From the NCBI GenBank assembly GCA_022496185.1, contig WTXG01000383.1, forward strand, positions 1-27,360: 27,360 nt of DNA, given 5' to 3'. Shown in pieces: positions 9,819 through 19,485 of the stretch (position 1 is its first letter; every line of letters starts with the position of its first letter). The notes beneath the pieces are model-generated. The model worked only from the letters and a program-made list of their open reading frames with translations, searched no databases and was not told the origin of the DNA. This DNA comes from Multifurca ochricompacta (Eukaryota; Basidiomycota; Agaricomycetes; Russulales; Russulaceae). Made by a program: the position numbers and the translations under genes.

Positions 9819-12800
9819 TCAATATTTGTCTTCGCCATAGAGATCCACTCGTTGGCCTTGGTAGGTGGAGAAAAGCTGAGACCCCGACGACGCAAACAAG
9901 CTCCGTGCCTTCAACTGCGCGATGCGCTGTTCCTCTGGATCAGCTTCCTTGAACTCGTCGTACCTCTCTCGCGAACGCTGACTCCAACTGACAAATGTCT
10001 TCTCCACCTGTTGCGCGAGGCTCCGCTGCACGGAACGCCGAACATCCGCCAAATGCACGAGCTTCCTGAATCCGGGGCGGCGGGCCGCCGCGTCCTGCAG
10101 CAGGAAGTACGTGGTCGTGGCCGTGCCCTGAGACGCAACAGGGTCGACTTCGGCCTCTTCCTCTTTCTCCCCCGCATTCTTCCTCGCGATCTCTATGGCG
10201 AGTTTCCCTTCCATGCGCACGACAAAAGCGAGGAGTTCCGTTGCCAGCTTGGTGCCGTGCACGAGGCTACCGTCCGCGAACAACGTGTCCAGCGTGGCGC
10301 GCAGTTTCGGGATTTCCACCTTCTGTTTCTCCACGTTGAATGGTGCCGTTCCTTGCAAGCTAGGCATCTGTTTTTCAGGATCTGTAGGTAGCGCGTTCGG
10401 CCTGCGCGCCTCCGTGTGCCCTGTCATCCGTGGGAGGCTCTTGAGACTGGCGATATCCAGCGGCGTCTGCCCAACACTGTTCTCCATATAAAGGAGCTCA
10501 GTAGGACCGTACTCGAGGAGGATTTCCGCGAGTACGGTGTTCGCGTTCTGAACCGCTCTGTGTAAAGGAGTAGATCCGTCTGCGTCTCTGAGCAGAAGAA
10601 TGGCGGGGTCGATGCCAAAGCGCAGGATGGCTCGCGTAGTTGCGGTGTGTCCGCGCTTCACGGCCAACATGAGAGGCTGCAACAGCGAAGTGAGTGACAC
10701 GGTGTCAGACGCGAAGACGAGAATTCATACTGTATTGCACGCCTCCCTGGAGGTTTCCACCATCAGCTCGTGTGTCAACTCTTTTGGAAGTGTCTTGAGC
10801 AAATGGTCAATAAATTTGACCCTCTTAGTGTTGTTCTCGGACAAGCAAGCAAGGTGGTAGATATTCCAACTTGAGGAAAGTCTGTCACTAGTCACTCATA
10901 TAGCAGGGGAAAACCTTGGACTCACCCACGGGCATCACGGTCGCTAGGGTCACAACCCTTCTCCAACAAGAAGTTCACAATCTCCGTGCTTGAGCAGTAA
11001 TACGCAGCAGCCAAGAGCGCATTGAAACCGATGAACTTCACTCTGCCGCCCTTTGTCAGCACGGAGAAAGCAGAAAAGAAACCTTACTACGAGAGCCGTA
11101 CCGTTGGTGAAGCGCTTCCTTCATAAGGTTCGGCTTAAGTGCGAATAGTTGCTTCAACACATCTAGCTTATTAGTAATTACAGCACAGAGAAGCGGCGAC
11201 TCGTTGAGCTCATCGACCTGCCAGCCAAGGAGACCCGGAAGAGCGGCCTCCAAGTTGTCATCGAAACTCTTCAGGTACTGCGCGATGTCGTCGTTGTGAG
11301 TTGCCGCATAGTACTTATAAGCTGCTAAAGGCCGCGGGCTGGCAAGGTATTCCACGACCTTGGTCGCACCGAGCCTGATAGCATGGCGGAGTAAATCAAA
11401 ATTATACGTAACAGCCTTGCGCTGAGTTTGTCCTTGTTGTACGATGTGTGCGCGCCGTTTGCCGCCAACTTTAAGACCGAGGTATACGCGTTCCTCTATG
11501 ACCTTCTTCGGGTTCGCATTAGGACTTTTCCCTGCGTTGGTGGGGATGGGAATCCCGACTCCCGAGCGGCGAGTCAGCTCATCGAGCATTTCGGGGCGGT
11601 CGAGCGCCACGACAAGCGAATGGGCATCGTCGTCTGGCCGGATAGGTACCCCAGCATACTGATACAGGTCGAGAGTCCGTACGAACGCCTCGAAGTCATT
11701 CTCTATGATAGCCTTCTGCAGCGGTTTGCAGGAAACGCTCTTGCCGTCTGCCTTGAGCAGGACGCATTGGACTTCAAGCAACCATTGGGGGGAAACGTCG
11801 GTGCGAATCGCGGAGGGCCTCGCTGCGATGTCAATGAAGTTGATTTCCTTCTCTTCGGCGTAATCCTCCTCGTCCGAATCGTAGCTTCCTTCGTCGTCAG
11901 AATCTGAATCATCTGTAACGCGCTATTTGTGGGCGAATTCAACGAATTCTGATAATGTGGGACTACTTGCCATGTAAGACGGAACTGGCTCTTGCATTAA
12001 AGGACGCGGTTTCAACCTTTGGTGGCTGGTACTGAGCGGCGGAAATTGCGAGCACGAGGCGCGCAGTTTCCCAATGACGGCGATACAATGCGACGAAGAA
12101 TGGAGTCCAGCCTAGCAGGGGTGTCAGGTGGCTCAACCTTCATGGAATCAGTCAGTCAATGTACCAGCCTCCGAAGCGAAGGAATCATTGAGAGCCTCCG
12201 TCTGGACGGAAATTTGTATGGGCGTCTTACCCTCTTCAATGCGCTTGGGCAAGCAAAGCTCTTGTATGAACGCGTTATCCCCGGCCCAGCACGCCTCATA
12301 CAACTCGTCGTATAAAGTCTTAAGGTGGACAGGAACGGGGTTCTTGGAAAACGGAAAGTTGATGTGTTGAGTGTATCCAGACTTTTGTGGAATAACAGAC
12401 TCGCCGCCGAAAGGTGTCAGAAGCGTGGGGCCAGTGTGCGCGCCACCAGTTTGTGATATTCCAGGAAGTGTAGCACCGTGGGCGCGCAGAACGGACTCCG
12501 CGTTCGCGTAGTAATCCCTGGTTGCCAGGATGTGCACCTCATCGTCATTGCGCGTGGCAGCCCTTGGTGTCTTGTGAACCCCGTGTGAGCCAGCGGCGCC
12601 ATCATAGTCTTTGAGAGACAGGACCGCAGTGAGGTATGTACGGTACTGGCTCCATGAATCACCAGTTGGTGCCGTGGGAAGCTCCTGCTGAACTTGTGTA
12701 GGACCGGGAACCGTCTTGGACCACAGGTGCGTGACGGCTCTGGAACACCATTGCAACAAGCTCATGCGGTTTGTATAGGCAGTGATAGATGCCTTGATGG

Positions 12801-15800
12801 GTACATCGACGGTTGCACCGAGCGCAGCCAGCAGCAAAACAACTTCGTCGCGTTGTGCGAGAGCGACTTCTATAGGTAAATGGATGCGAGCTTTATAGTC
12901 CTGCACCTGGGGAAGATACCGATAGGACCTATTGATGGGTCAATTAATATATTTTAACTTGACTGGAGTGGAGGCGGCGTCTAACGTACCGCTTCTCCTC
13001 GGCTCTGGAAACGTCCTCCGGCAAATACACCAACTTGGCGCCGTGGGTGAGCAATACGGACAGCGTAGCATAGTCACCAGCGAGGATGGCAGATACGATG
13101 GGAAACACCAGCTCATTCCCGGTCCAGGCGGGTATATCAAGAACTTTCTTCGCGTTGGCGTCGCAAGTGAGAAGCGACGCCACAATCTTAGTCTTTCCTG
13201 CTGCCACAATACGATGAAATATGGTGAGCAGTTTTTCGTCTGCCGTCGATGAGATCGCCTGGCCCGCGACTAGACGCTCTGCTATTTTTGCTGCGCGCTC
13301 TTCGTCTTGGGTGTATATGGTCAAAATGAGTGGGTGAAGAGGATTCGCTTCCTTCGCGCGCGCTGCAAAATTCGGATCAGCGCCTGCGGCAAGTAGGGCC
13401 TCCACAACTTCGAGTGACCCATAAAGGATAGCATAGCCAAGTGCGGTGAAGCCAAAATCCCAATCAGACATAGAGAGATCGAGCACATCAGGTTCCTCTT
13501 CATTGTCTTCTAAGGAATCAGAATCCTTCTCTGTGTTGGCAAGGTCCTTACGGGAAGGCTTGTCGTCATCGGATTCTTCGGAAGACCAGTCATCTTCGCT
13601 GCTCATACGTACGCGCTCAGCCTCTTCCGGGTCCTCTGCCGTTTCTGCTTTCAGCTTGTTTTTATCCTCCTCCGCCTTCTCCTGATTAAATGCGCTACGC
13701 GCAAGCATCTCCTTGATTAGAGTGACTTGACCCATTTGTGCTGCAAGATGAAAAGATGTACGACCGCCGACTAGCCGCGCGGTCATGCGCGCACCAGCAA
13801 CAATAAAGACCCTGGCAACCTCAACGCTGTTGGATAAGATAGCAACCTGCAAAGGGGTACGCCCAACATGGTCACGACGGTTAACGTCTTCCCCGTCCTC
13901 GATCATCTGGGTGACGGCGAGTGTATCGTTGTTGGTAATGGCACCGAAGAATTTGGCCGTGGCTTGAACGTAGGCAGATTCACTCCATTCACCCTCATCA
14001 ATTGGGTTGAAGCTTCCAGAGATGCTCTGCCTGCCGGGATCCTCCTCAATGAAACTATGGGTGAGTGCTCTCAGATCGGACATCGCAGAAAGGACAGGGC
14101 TTCACATACGCGATGCGGCCACGTACATATGACTTGTCCTCTTCGTCCTGTAAATTATGCTCCACTTCATTCTGGGGCTCCGGACAATGCTGTAGTGGAT
14201 GGTGTAAGCTCAAATATTAATATTTGCCAACATGTCTCGAGGCGTACTTCACAGCAGTCTTCCATGCACTCTTGAATTATGCCAAAAAACGCGGAGTGTC
14301 GATGAAGGCTGCGATTTTTGTTTTTTGGATTGTATGGAGCTGTCACGTATTCACTACGAGTCTGAGGGAGGCAGCCAGTAACTTACAATTGGCGCCAAAG
14401 TCCTGTTGGATAACGGTTAGTCGTGGCGCTGTAAGGAGTAGCCTGAACGTACGGTTTTGTAGATGAGTTTTTCTATCCTCTTAGCATCCCATCCAGGGCC
14501 ATATGGAATATGCAGGTTTACGATGTCATAATCGCTCATCTCCAGTCCGCTGAACGCAGTTTCTGCCTTCAGGTCACATTTATACCTACGTTCGCTTCGA
14601 ACATATATAATGTGATTAATGTCCTGCGTGGGACGGCCGCGTAGAACGCTGCGCCGGTGTTGATATCGACTACGTGCCTCTGGAGTGGCAAGCTTTTCGA
14701 TTGCGAGTAGACGTGCGAGGCCTTGGACACGACCAACCGCACGTTCATAGATCTTGGTGGATGCGTCAGCATGCCGCGAGCTGAAGAAGGGATCATGACA
14801 AACTGTGGGATCGATCTCCTTACGCTTCAGTCCAGGGACGTAGATCTCAAAGCCTCGGGAGGAGTATTTAGCCAGTCGAACTTCGTACGAGGGGGAACGC
14901 CTCGTCATGTCGACTGTGTTCGACTGGCGCATCATGGATACTATGGCACGTGGGTTTGCCCATACACGATCGCCATCGTAGGCGCAGCACGGGGCATCGA
15001 CGTCAAACCCCGCAAGGATCTCAGCAGGAGAACTATAGAGGCGAAGAACAATTTGCACGCTACGGTATGGGTATTGTGCTGAGAAAACACGATTAATTCA
15101 ACGTCCTAAGAATATGTTCTGTGCAACGCAACTCACAGTGGATGGAGATAGTATGTTTCGTTCTGACACAGGTAACATCCCAAGGAATGGAATCGCGAAC
15201 TGCCTCATAGATGGTAATGATTTTGCGTTCCGCCTGTTAACACAGTCAAACAACTTTCAGAAATGACGTGAGTGAAACAAAAGGATAGCGCACCTCCTTC
15301 ACCGTCAAACCATATAGAAATAAATCTACGTCCGACGAGGGGAAAGCCCTGTCGTGATAGTACTTCCGCATCGCTCTCTTGCTAGCCATTGCGACCTTTG
15401 GCAAAGGCAAGAGACAAGCCTGAACCGAGCCTCCAGCGGCTACAACATTGCTCCAACCTGTCAGTTGGGAAAGGGAATTCTCCGTGAAGACACTCCAGTT
15501 CTTATTGAACGCCTCGAGGCTTTCAACTATAGCTGGAGAACCTTCCTTGCGTCTTAGAAATTCCGGCAACGGCATGATATACTGAGCATCTCGGTCGTCA
15601 TCGTCCTTGATGACACGCGCTCTCGTAGTTCTGATATCACTTGGAGCGTTAAAGACGTCGACGAGGCCGACATGTATATCCCTGAGCCGCCCGTTGCCTT
15701 TATCAGTTGCAAACAACTTTCGCAATTCCGCTTCGTCGTCAAGGGACGGTTGGAGGACTTTGTCAAGAGAAACAGGTCCCTTTGGCAGATTAGCAATCCT

Positions 15801-15842
15801 AGAAAGAAACTGACTGGCCTCCCTGTTCTGTGACATGGGCAT
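9819..15842 (-). CDS. Giant ankyrin-repeat protein with N-terminal nucleotidyltransferase-like domain
   Basis: Fourteen exons encode about 1753 residues: 15842-15294, 15233-15137, 15078-14804, 14752-14453, 14402-14387, 14339-14248, 14189-14110, 14054-12986, 12906-12165, 12111-12017, 11922-11088, 11040-10926, 10869-10731 and 10676-9819. All joins keep phase. The N-terminal domain (about 110-440) has GGS at 137-139, SSDVDLFLYGL at 169-179 and FDVDAPC at 240-246, and is the conserved block I know from basidiomycete ankyrin proteins of unassigned function. Ankyrin-type repeats follow (for example HVGRTPLQVAI at 532-542, GFTALGYAI at 671-679, DGSTPLHRAV at 1501-1510), broken by acidic low-complexity segments near 597-665 and 1106-1131. 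There is no signal peptide or membrane segment, so it is probably intracellular. The cellular role is unknown. Exon 5 is only 16 nt. The weakest join is the 94-bp intron 11923-12016; a GTTCCG donor with a later acceptor is the alternative. Confidence 0.85.
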
Positions 15843-16272
15843 CTGATTTATCTTACTCGGAAGGGGGAACTAAGTGTTGTGAAGACTGGGTGTCGAGGGT
15901 AACAATATGAGGGCGTGAGGTGATATTTGTATTCAGCACGAGGGGAAAGAGGCGCTGAACAGAGCCGAGTGAAATTAGATGCGGCTCCGCACAATATTGG
16001 GGCCATCAACGCGTGCCCGGCGCCCATCCGCTAGTCAGGTTGTCGCGAGCGTGAGGACTGCGTCCAGTCCAGTCATTTCGTTCGTGTCGTGAGGTCAGGT
16101 CAGGTCAGATCAAGGGCGCGCGTTAACGACCTTTATTTGGTGAGTCAATATCATCATGTGATCAACGTGTCAGCGCGGCCGCGACAACCACAACACACCC
16201 ATTTCTCATTTATTTTCTTCCAGTTCGAGTCATCAACACTCATCTCTCTCTCTTTACTCACCTCGAGCACGC
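15843..16272. promoter_or_regulatory. Bidirectional promoter, ankyrin gene / syntaxin-18
   Basis: The two genes diverge from this 430-bp segment. It contains a triple AGGTC direct repeat at 16092-16106 and a CT-rich run at about 16240-16260 just before the syntaxin ATG. The middle part is GC-rich. No convincing TATA box is seen on either side, which fits housekeeping-type expression. Confidence 0.55.
16092..16108 (+). repeat. AGGTC triple direct repeat in the divergent promoter
   Basis: Three head-to-tail copies of aggtc plus a partial fourth are visible. They sit about 165 bp upstream of the syntaxin start. This could be a factor-binding array, but that is inference only. Confidence 0.6.
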
Positions 16273-17519
16273 ATGGCACTTGACATTACAGAGGAATTTA
16301 GAACAATTGTTGATCACAAGCGCAAGAACCTTGATGACTCCCGCCGAAGCAAGCTTGGGAGACCATCTCATGTCGTACCTGGTGATGCTCAAATAGATGG
16401 CGCACCTCCATTCATGCAGGCGTACATGAAGGAAGCCTACACAATTGTGAGTCATCGTCCTATTTTTTTTAACTTCTACCTCTCACGCAAAGGAAGTTAC
16501 AACATGTTGTTTCTCTTACACGAATGCTCGCTGCTGTGCGACGTGCATATCTCGATGTTCATGCAAGACCGCCTCCGGTCACGCGCCAGGTTGTACGTGC
16601 ACTTGATCTTAGTGGCTTGGACGTGTGGGGGGATATCAAGTTCTTTACAAATGCGGAGCGTGACCAAATTGACATGCAAGCGCGGACAATCCTCGCACGC
16701 TGTGCTGACCGCGTACGTGACATGGAAGTATTGGAAAAGCGTACGGTTCACCCCCCCTCTTTTTATTCCGTTCAACTGAACCCGGTAGCAGATCGGGCGG
16801 AGCGCGTTTCGCAAACTTCCAACCGGCTTTACCGTCTTCTTCCCACTCTGCTACTGCCTGACAATGTCGCTGCTGCATCCGACTTCGTTTCGGCTCATTG
16901 TGCAGGAGTCACGTGGTACCTCACGTGGCGCCTCACCCAGGTGAGCCAGATGCAGCGTGACATGCAGGAGGAGCGTGTCCGTCGTGAGATGGAGCGCACA
17001 CGCACCTTCGGCTCCGGCGTAGTCCGCGAGGTGGTAGGCCTGAAACCCAATGCCTCAGAGCCCACAAAACCCGAGTCCAGCAGCTGGTTTGGAAGCGCAT
17101 CATCTGTACTTGGTACAAGCAGGCTCGTGCAACAGAACTTTCACCCAGAAGAGCTAGACCCGCTCAGCTCCGACGAGGATGAAGACGACGTCGAGCTATC
17201 TGCATCACAGATTCAGCAGTTCGAGGCGGAGAACTCGCAAATTCTGCGGTCTGCAGAAGACACCCTTGCTGCTGTGCAACAGGCTGAGGCTCGTCTACTC
17301 GAAATCAGCGCTCTTCAAGCGGAGCTGGTTTCCCAACTTACGCGACAAACAGAAATCTCGGATCAATTATACGAAGATGCCATTGCGACCAGCGAGATGG
17401 TCGGAAAGGGGAACATTCAGCTTCGTGAAGCACGCCGTCGTGCACGCGAAGGCCGGAAGTGGTTACTAGTGTTCCTTATTGGAGCCAGTCTATCTTTGCT
17501 GTTCTTGCATTATTATTAA
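16273..17519 (+). CDS. UFE1: Syntaxin-18 / Ufe1-type ER Qa-SNARE
   Basis: Ufe1/syntaxin-18 is the Qa-SNARE of the ER that receives Golgi-derived COPI vesicles, acting with Sec20, Use1 and Sec22. My model has three exons: 16273-16446, 16497-16740 and 16792-17519, giving 381 residues. The N-terminus (about 1-90) matches the syntaxin-18 N-terminal domain, including EEFRTIVDHKRK and the LQHVVSLTRMLAAVRRAYL segment restored after intron 1. An acidic DEDEDD stretch precedes the SNARE motif at about 290-350, whose zero-layer residue is probably Gln325 in LTRQTE. A single C-terminal anchor (362-381, KWLLVFLIGASLSLLFLHYY) ends the protein, as expected for a tail-anchored SNARE. Intron 2 is 51 bp and in frame, so the unspliced reading would add 17 residues. 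The first exon begins right after a CT-rich leader. Confidence 0.9.
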
Positions 17520-17817
17520 ACAAACACCACTGCAACCACGACCCTTGACTGTTGGCTTCCCACTCATTTATTAATATGCCGTGTGTTGCGTGTGCTTCTC
17601 AGCCTCATAGACAATTCGCTGAAGCTCGTCTTTCTCCAAAGAACGATTATACAACTAGCTGAATTTGACATCGTCTCAGTCGCTACAAAATTGACACCAG
17701 GATATACGACAACCAAGGCGACAACTAGACAAAGACACTGTCGAAAAGAATAACATCCAGCTACATTTACCCATCCCTCGTCCACAACAACTCCAATTTG
17801 TGTTCACAATCTTGCAT

Positions 17818-18318
17818 TTAGAGCCCGAGGATGACAGGGACGCAGGAAATGCCAACATTGACAGTTCCAGCTAGAATACCATCCAGCGTCAGCACATATT
17901 AACTATCAAAAGCAAAAAGTGACACAGACATTGGTACACGTTCCCACAGCAGAGCGCGGTGGATTGGCTTTTTGATGTGTTAGCTTCCCACAGATACTAC
18001 GAAGATAATGAAGCCGTACCAGCTTCCGCTAATAACACCCGAGCAACCATTTCCAGCACTCAGCACAGGGCCCAGGATTATGTTGATGAGGCCGAGGAGG
18101 CCGAGGATCGAGGTGACTGACGGGTTGGCGGTAGAAGTGAACTGATCGCAGCATTGTACTGGTCCCGTGCTGCACTGGCTTGCGGGTTTCGGGCTCGGCA
18201 CCGGGGGTGGGGGTGGGTAACCGCCATCGCCCCTGCGTACCGGGGTAGCAGAAGCAGCGACCCCGCTCACCGCAGCCATAGCCGCGAACATGGTGATGAG
18301 TGGCTTGTAGAACAACAT
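17818..18318 (-). CDS. Class I hydrophobin
   Basis: Hydrophobins are secreted and self-assemble into amphipathic films on aerial hyphae and fruit bodies. My model has three exons: 18318-18020, 17967-17930 and 17870-17818, giving 129 residues with a signal peptide of about 22 residues. The eight cysteines fall at 49, 56, 57, 92, 100, 106, 107 and 122, giving C-X6-CC-X34-C-X7-C-X5-CC-X14-C-X7, close to the class I pattern; the fourth-to-fifth spacing of 7 is one short of the usual minimum. Cys100 is created across intron 1. A Pro-rich stretch (YPPPPPVPSPKP, 34-45) separates the signal peptide from the first cysteine. Intron 2 (59 bp) requires a GTCTGT donor, which is not a strong consensus, but it is the choice that yields exactly eight cysteines and the NVGISCVPVILGL ending. 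Upstream in-frame ATG codons lie beyond the TATA box region and are not used. Confidence 0.9.
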
Positions 18319-18407
18319 TGTGATTTGTGAGAAGTAGATGGAGGCTGTGGTAATCCTGAAAGCTGGGCTCTGTGGGATGAGGGAAACAGAAGAGCAAACG
18401 ATTGCCC

Positions 18408-18414
18408 TTTTATA
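18408..18414 (-). promoter_or_regulatory. TATA box of the hydrophobin gene
   Basis: TATAAAA on the minus strand lies 90 bp before the hydrophobin ATG. The ATG itself is in a CACAATG context. This implies a leader of roughly 60 bases. A strong TATA box is usual for highly expressed hydrophobins. Confidence 0.65.
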
Positions 18415-18705
18415 ACAATTCTGGTGCATTCTTTCTTACAAGACCCAATGGTCAACCAAAAGTGCGTGTGCCCTTTTTTTTTTTTCTTGCGATCTTGGGA
18501 TCATGCGCGTGCGTGTGCCCGGGCTCTGGGCTCTCGGACGACTCAATGTGGAATTCCGTGTTGACAAGAATCCTTCTTTCCCACTCGACCCAACCCAGCG
18601 CCAACGCCGCGTAGATGTTTGAAATTTGATTTGGGTTGTGTTTAGTCTATTATGAACCAATGACCCTCCGTCAAGCATGTACAATTTCAAAGCCATCCCA
18701 AGTGC

Positions 18706-18738
18706 AAAAAAAATATATAAAAAAAATATATAAAAAAA
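18706..18738. repeat. AT-rich duplicated A-run/tatata unit
   Basis: A unit of seven to eight A followed by tatat occurs twice in tandem with a 15-bp period. Further A-rich sequence follows. It is upstream of the hydrophobin gene. Confidence 0.7.
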
Positions 18739-19478
18739 GAACAAAAGAACAAAAACAAAACATGTATTAAACACATTTGCGGGGATATGAGCAGAGACGG
18801 AGGCATCGACAACCAATTTCTTGCGAAGCTTCATTTGGCGCCATTCATTCTTACGTGGGGAGCTATCTATATCCGGAAAGAAATAGGACGTTGAACTGAT
18901 GTCGGAAGAATCCGGCCAAGCTCATGTTCGACGCCATCACTTATTGCTCACCCTTCTCCTTCCATGGCTGAAATTCTATCTCAATGCAACACACAAATGA
19001 CACTGTAAATGGACGAGGCTATGCTGCTCGTCGACGGCGCGCCCATGCTCCAACAGTCTTGTATCGCATCTGCGCCACCGCGTTGATCTTGGTCACCCCT
19101 GTATGTCCACTGTTGTACGGATGATTTTGATAAAGCGATGAGTTTTATGAATTAGAGACTGGGAGCAGGTTGGGGGTTGTCATCTCGTAACGGCACCTTC
19201 CTCCCGGTGCCAATTGAGCAACGACTGTCTTCATATTTGATGGGTCTTGGGTAAATGGGTTATCTCGGACCCGAGTGCCTCCACATGTGTGCACACTCTC
19301 TGTTGTTTTTCGTAACGCTGAGTGGTTGCTCTCGATCAGGCCCTCAATGTCAACGTGGAGTGGGGAGGACAAATTCTATCAGGTGCGCGTGTAAAGCTGT
19401 CCAACTGTCATATACCTTCTACCAACTGGCCCAGGAATCATAACATACTCACACATGTTTGTCCTTTCCCGGAAAAAC

Positions 19479-19485
19479 TATATAA
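19479..19485 (+). promoter_or_regulatory. Orphan TATA-like box
   Basis: CTATATAAG is followed by a T-run and, at 19566, an ATG that opens only about 26 codons. No downstream gene is supported. It could drive a small or non-coding transcript, or be chance. Confidence 0.2.

Noticed and set aside
14224..14466. Plus-strand frame inside the ankyrin gene
   Set aside because: It overlaps minus-strand exons 5-6 and adjoining introns whose spliced product is continuous and family-like.
17980..18429. Uninterrupted 149-codon hydrophobin frame
   Set aside because: It starts upstream of the TATA box and ends before cysteines five to eight. Splicing gives the complete eight-cysteine pattern from 18318 to 17818.
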